Shown here: one piece after another, positions 61,717-64,000 of the stretch
Layout of the letters: each line of letters begins with the position of its first letter
Numbering within the stretch: position 1 is the first letter of the stretch
Assembly (NCBI RefSeq): GCF_900109525.1
Contig: NZ_FOAN01000012.1
Span: forward strand, 1-64,000
Reading direction: 5' to 3'
DNA from: Allobosea lupini
GTDB lineage: Bacteria > Pseudomonadota > Alphaproteobacteria > Rhizobiales > Beijerinckiaceae
Length of the DNA: 64,000 nucleotides
Notes under the pieces: generated by a model
Told to the model about the DNA's origin: nothing
Databases searched by the model: none
Seen by the model: the letters and a program-made list of their open reading frames with translations, nothing else
Made by a program: the position numbers and the translations under genes

Positions 61717-64000
61717 GTGCCGGAGAAATCCCATAGTAAACCGATGGAGGTCTCGCCGAAGAGGGTGGAGATCGCCGGAGGACTGTGGGCGACAGGCTAC
61801 CGTCTGATATCGCATGCGGCATCACGAGGATCCCTGTGGTTACGCGCGCGAATGTCGGACACCCATGTCGGGGCGCACCTTGCGTGGGTCGTGCTTTTGA
61901 CCGGCGCGTTGGCGTTTGCGGCTATTGGCGTCGTCTCTCTCATTCGTCTGAGGGCCGACGCGGAGGAACAGGCGACCGCACTGGCCCAGCTATCGCGTCA
62001 GCAGCTTGCTCGGAAGCTCGATGGGGAGGCGCGTCTGGCCGAAGCCAGGTTGCGGGTCTTGTTCGACGAAGCGCACCGCCAGACGCGATATCTCTCGCAG
62101 CGACAAGACGTCGTAAAGGCCATCGTCTCGGCAAACTCGGTCGCCATGCAGCTTCTGCTGCACCCTGCGAGCGTCACGGGCGAGCTCGATGCGTTTCTTG
62201 TCAGCGATCCGGCCGGAAACATCATAGGATCGAGCCGAACGACCGACCTCCTTGTCGCTCGGGAGGCGATCGCGCGATTGGGACTCGACGATCGTATCGT
62301 TTCGGTTCTGACCGATAATCGCCGAAGCGAAAGGAGGTCAGATCGGACGACTTTGCGCGTGATGCCCGACGACGATCGCGCCATCGGCATGCCACTGGGA
62401 AGGACGATTGCACATTTCGCCATGGAGCCGGTTTTCGACGATTTCGGCGACGTGGCAGGGGTGTTGATCGGTATCCGTTCGCTGGCGCCTTCAGAGGCCA
62501 CGTTCGAGAAATTTTCCAGCATCGTGAATGCCGGTGTACTCGTGAAGGATGGAGACCTCACCCTTTCCTCGGGCGGTCTCCCCACCTTCAATTTCCATGC
62601 AACGACGGCATTAGCTGACGACGAACTGATATCCGCCTCCGGTGGCAACCGCGTTGGCCGCTGCGCGGCCCACGAGCTCGGCCTCCTTGTCTGTACCCAC
62701 GTCGAGGCTTCGGAAGTCCAGGAAGCTCAGCAACAGATGCTTCGCGTGAGCGAGCGACAAGCCGGCGCCCTTTTTACGTGGTTCCTCGTGCTCGCGGCGG
62801 GCTCGCTTGGCATCCTCGTGTCCGTGGTGCTGGTAGCCGTTAGGCAGGTCACACGAGGCTTGCCGCAGCTCGCATCGGCTGCTGCGTCCGTGGCGCGAGG
62901 AGACCTCGACGTGCCTTTCCGCGCAATCGGGGTCGGTGAGGTGCGCAGCCTGGGGCAAGCCTTCGAGGTCATGCTCGCGAACCTGCGCGAGAGCCTCGGC
63001 CGGACGCGAACGCTGGCATTCTTCGATCCGGTAACTGGTCTGCCCAACCGTGCCAGCTTGCGGATCGATGGGACGGAGGCGCTGACGTCACGGAGGTCTG
63101 ACGTCGTATTCCTATTCATCGATCTCGATCGCTTCAAATCGATCAACGACACTTTCGGCCACAAGTCCGGCGACATGCTATTGGGAGCGCTGGCTCAGAG
63201 GCTCGCCAACTTCTTCGATAGTCGGGTCCGATCGAATGAGATTAACGCCTTCCGCGTCGGCAGGCTCGGCGGCGACGAATTCCTCGCGATCCTCGATCTC
63301 ACCGCGACCGAGGCGCGGCTACAACGCCTTGTAGAGGACCTCATCCGGCGTCTTGGCGAAAACTTCGTCATCGGCTCGTCGCACATGACGGTCGGAGCAA
63401 GCGTAGGTATCGCCATCGCTGGTCGCGACGGCGCTACATACGACGATCTGCTGATCAGTTCCGATGTAGCCATGTATGAGGCCAAGCGCTCCGGCCGAGA
63501 TTCATACGCGTTTTTCACTGCGAAGGCGGCTGCGCTGATGCAGGAGCGGCTTGCAATCGAGAAGGAGCTGCGCGTTGCCTTGAGCGAGCAGACCCTGAAC
63601 CTGCTGTACCAGCCGCTTTTCTCCTTGCGGGATGGCACCATCGTGGGCGCCGAGGCGCTAGTGCGCTGGCGCCATCCGACGATGGGGGACATTCCACCAG
63701 GAAAGTTCATCGGGATCGCCGAGGATGCGGGTCTGATATCCGAGCTTGGGCAGTTCGTGCTGGAGCGTGCGGTCACCGAGACGGCTGCGCTCGTGCGCGA
63801 CAGCAGCGACCTCAGAATCGCAGTGAACGTGTCGGTCCTTCAATTAGAAGATCCGACCTTCGCCAACCGGATCGAGGCTTGCTTGGCCAGGGCCGACTTC
63901 CCACTCGACCGGCTCGAAATCGAGATTACGGAATCGGTCGCGATGCGCGACTCCGACGTAGTCCAGCGGCAGATCGTCGATCTGAGACGAGCGGGGGTTC
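61717..64000 (+). CDS. GGDEF-EAL cyclic-di-GMP signalling protein with periplasmic sensor domain (3' end outside window)
   Basis: At least 761 residues, open to the window edge. GTG start at 61717 with AGAGGG about 6 bases upstream; an ATG at 61744 lacks a ribosome site. Membrane spans at about residues 52-78 and 350-375 enclose a large periplasmic domain (LFDEAHRQTRYLSQRQD), probably a double-Cache-type sensor. A HAMP-like segment (SVARGDLDVPFRAIGVGEV) leads to a GGDEF domain with FFDPVTGLPNRASL, FIDLDRFKSINDTFGHKSGD and an intact active site RLGGDEF near residue 518. The EAL domain starts near residue 600 with LYQPLFSLRDGTIVGAEALV (EAL at about 645) and ITESVAM, and is cut off. Both domains look active as far as visible. 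Divergent from the PstS-like gene. Confidence 0.92.
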   Translation, partial: MPEKSHSKPMEVSPKRVEIAGGLWATGYRLISHAASRGSLWLRARMSDTHVGAHLAWVVLLTGALAFAAIGVVSLIRLRADAEEQATALAQLSRQQLARKLDGEARLAEARLRVLFDEAHRQTRYLSQRQDVVKAIVSANSVAMQLLLHPASVTGELDAFLVSDPAGNIIGSSRTTDLLVAREAIARLGLDDRIVSVLTDNRRSERRSDRTTLRVMPDDDRAIGMPLGRTIAHFAMEPVFDDFGDVAGVLIGIRSLAPSEATFEKFSSIVNAGVLVKDGDLTLSSGGLPTFNFHATTALADDELISASGGNRVGRCAAHELGLLVCTHVEASEVQEAQQQMLRVSERQAGALFTWFLVLAAGSLGILVSVVLVAVRQVTRGLPQLASAAASVARGDLDVPFRAIGVGEVRSLGQAFEVMLANLRESLGRTRTLAFFDPVTGLPNRASLRIDGTEALTSRRSDVVFLFIDLDRFKSINDTFGHKSGDMLLGALAQRLANFFDSRVRSNEINAFRVGRLGGDEFLAILDLTATEARLQRLVEDLIRRLGENFVIGSSHMTVGASVGIAIAGRDGATYDDLLISSDVAMYEAKRSGRDSYAFFTAKAAALMQERLAIEKELRVALSEQTLNLLYQPLFSLRDGTIVGAEALVRWRHPTMGDIPPGKFIGIAEDAGLISELGQFVLERAVTETAALVRDSSDLRIAVNVSVLQLEDPTFANRIEACLARADFPLDRLEIEITESVAMRDSDVVQRQIVDLRRAGV

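Overview
The window is GC-rich chromosomal DNA from an alphaproteobacterium, most likely Hyphomicrobiales (Rhizobiales; a Bosea- or Methylobacterium-like organism would fit, but the genus cannot be fixed from sequence alone). Supporting signs are the gene families (DUF6894-like, DUF2934, HisKA_2 kinase with CHASE3, BigR-type regulator remnant, cNMP-binding/thioredoxin-reductase-like flavoprotein) and eight copies of a GGAAC-N16/17-(C/G)GTT motif, the promoter signature of the alphaproteobacterial general stress sigma factor EcfG. I see no rRNA, tRNA or CRISPR array.

Layout. 1-4 kb: end of an alpha/beta hydrolase gene, a GMC oxidoreductase and small unknown genes. 4.2-28.5 kb: a large alpha-glucan/trehalose block. 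On the plus strand run glgE-treS/mak-glgB-treZ; facing or diverging from them are treY, malQ, glgA, glgX, a second glgX and glgP. Together they can build alpha-glucan from ADP-glucose (GlgA) or from trehalose via maltose and maltose-1-phosphate (TreS-Mak-GlgE), branch it (GlgB), debranch and phosphorolyse it (GlgX, GlgP, MalQ), and turn it into trehalose (TreY-TreZ). No glgC or pgm is present. EcfG-type promoters sit before glgE, malQ, glgA, glgX, a DUF2934 gene and a tiny gene lying antisense between malQ and treY. 28.7-32 kb: a lower-GC orphan purK, a ClpP-like serine hydrolase and a DUF6894-like gene, the latter two also with EcfG-type promoters, then a wrecked response-regulator gene.

32-44 kb: a two-gene periplasmic-binding-protein/CHASE3-HisKA_2 kinase operon with no permease, small envelope proteins, a DUF900-type hydrolase lipoprotein, a FlgO/TPR membrane regulator, an HlyD-type secretion module, a flavoprotein with a truncated cNMP-binding domain, and a DUF427 gene. 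44-51 kb: a five-gene minus-strand heavy-metal efflux operon (small exported protein, CusB-like, CusA-like, small periplasmic protein, DUF305) led by a strong CueR/MerR-like operator although no merR-type gene is nearby.

51-57 kb is a scarred accessory region: a GAF-PilZ gene, a piece of DUF305 joined to a 5'-truncated BigR-like gene, a frameshifted YeeE gene, an intact YeeE/DUF6691 gene, a possible tauE fragment, a hipBA toxin-antitoxin pair, a candidate minus-strand small RNA with a clear terminator, an AT-rich patch and a degenerate IS5 transposase. 57-64 kb: a DUF1697 gene and a small redox/signalling cluster: a cytochrome b/ethylbenzene-dehydrogenase-like haem fusion, a 2Fe-2S/FAD reductase, a PstS-like binding protein, and a GGDEF-EAL protein that runs off the window end.
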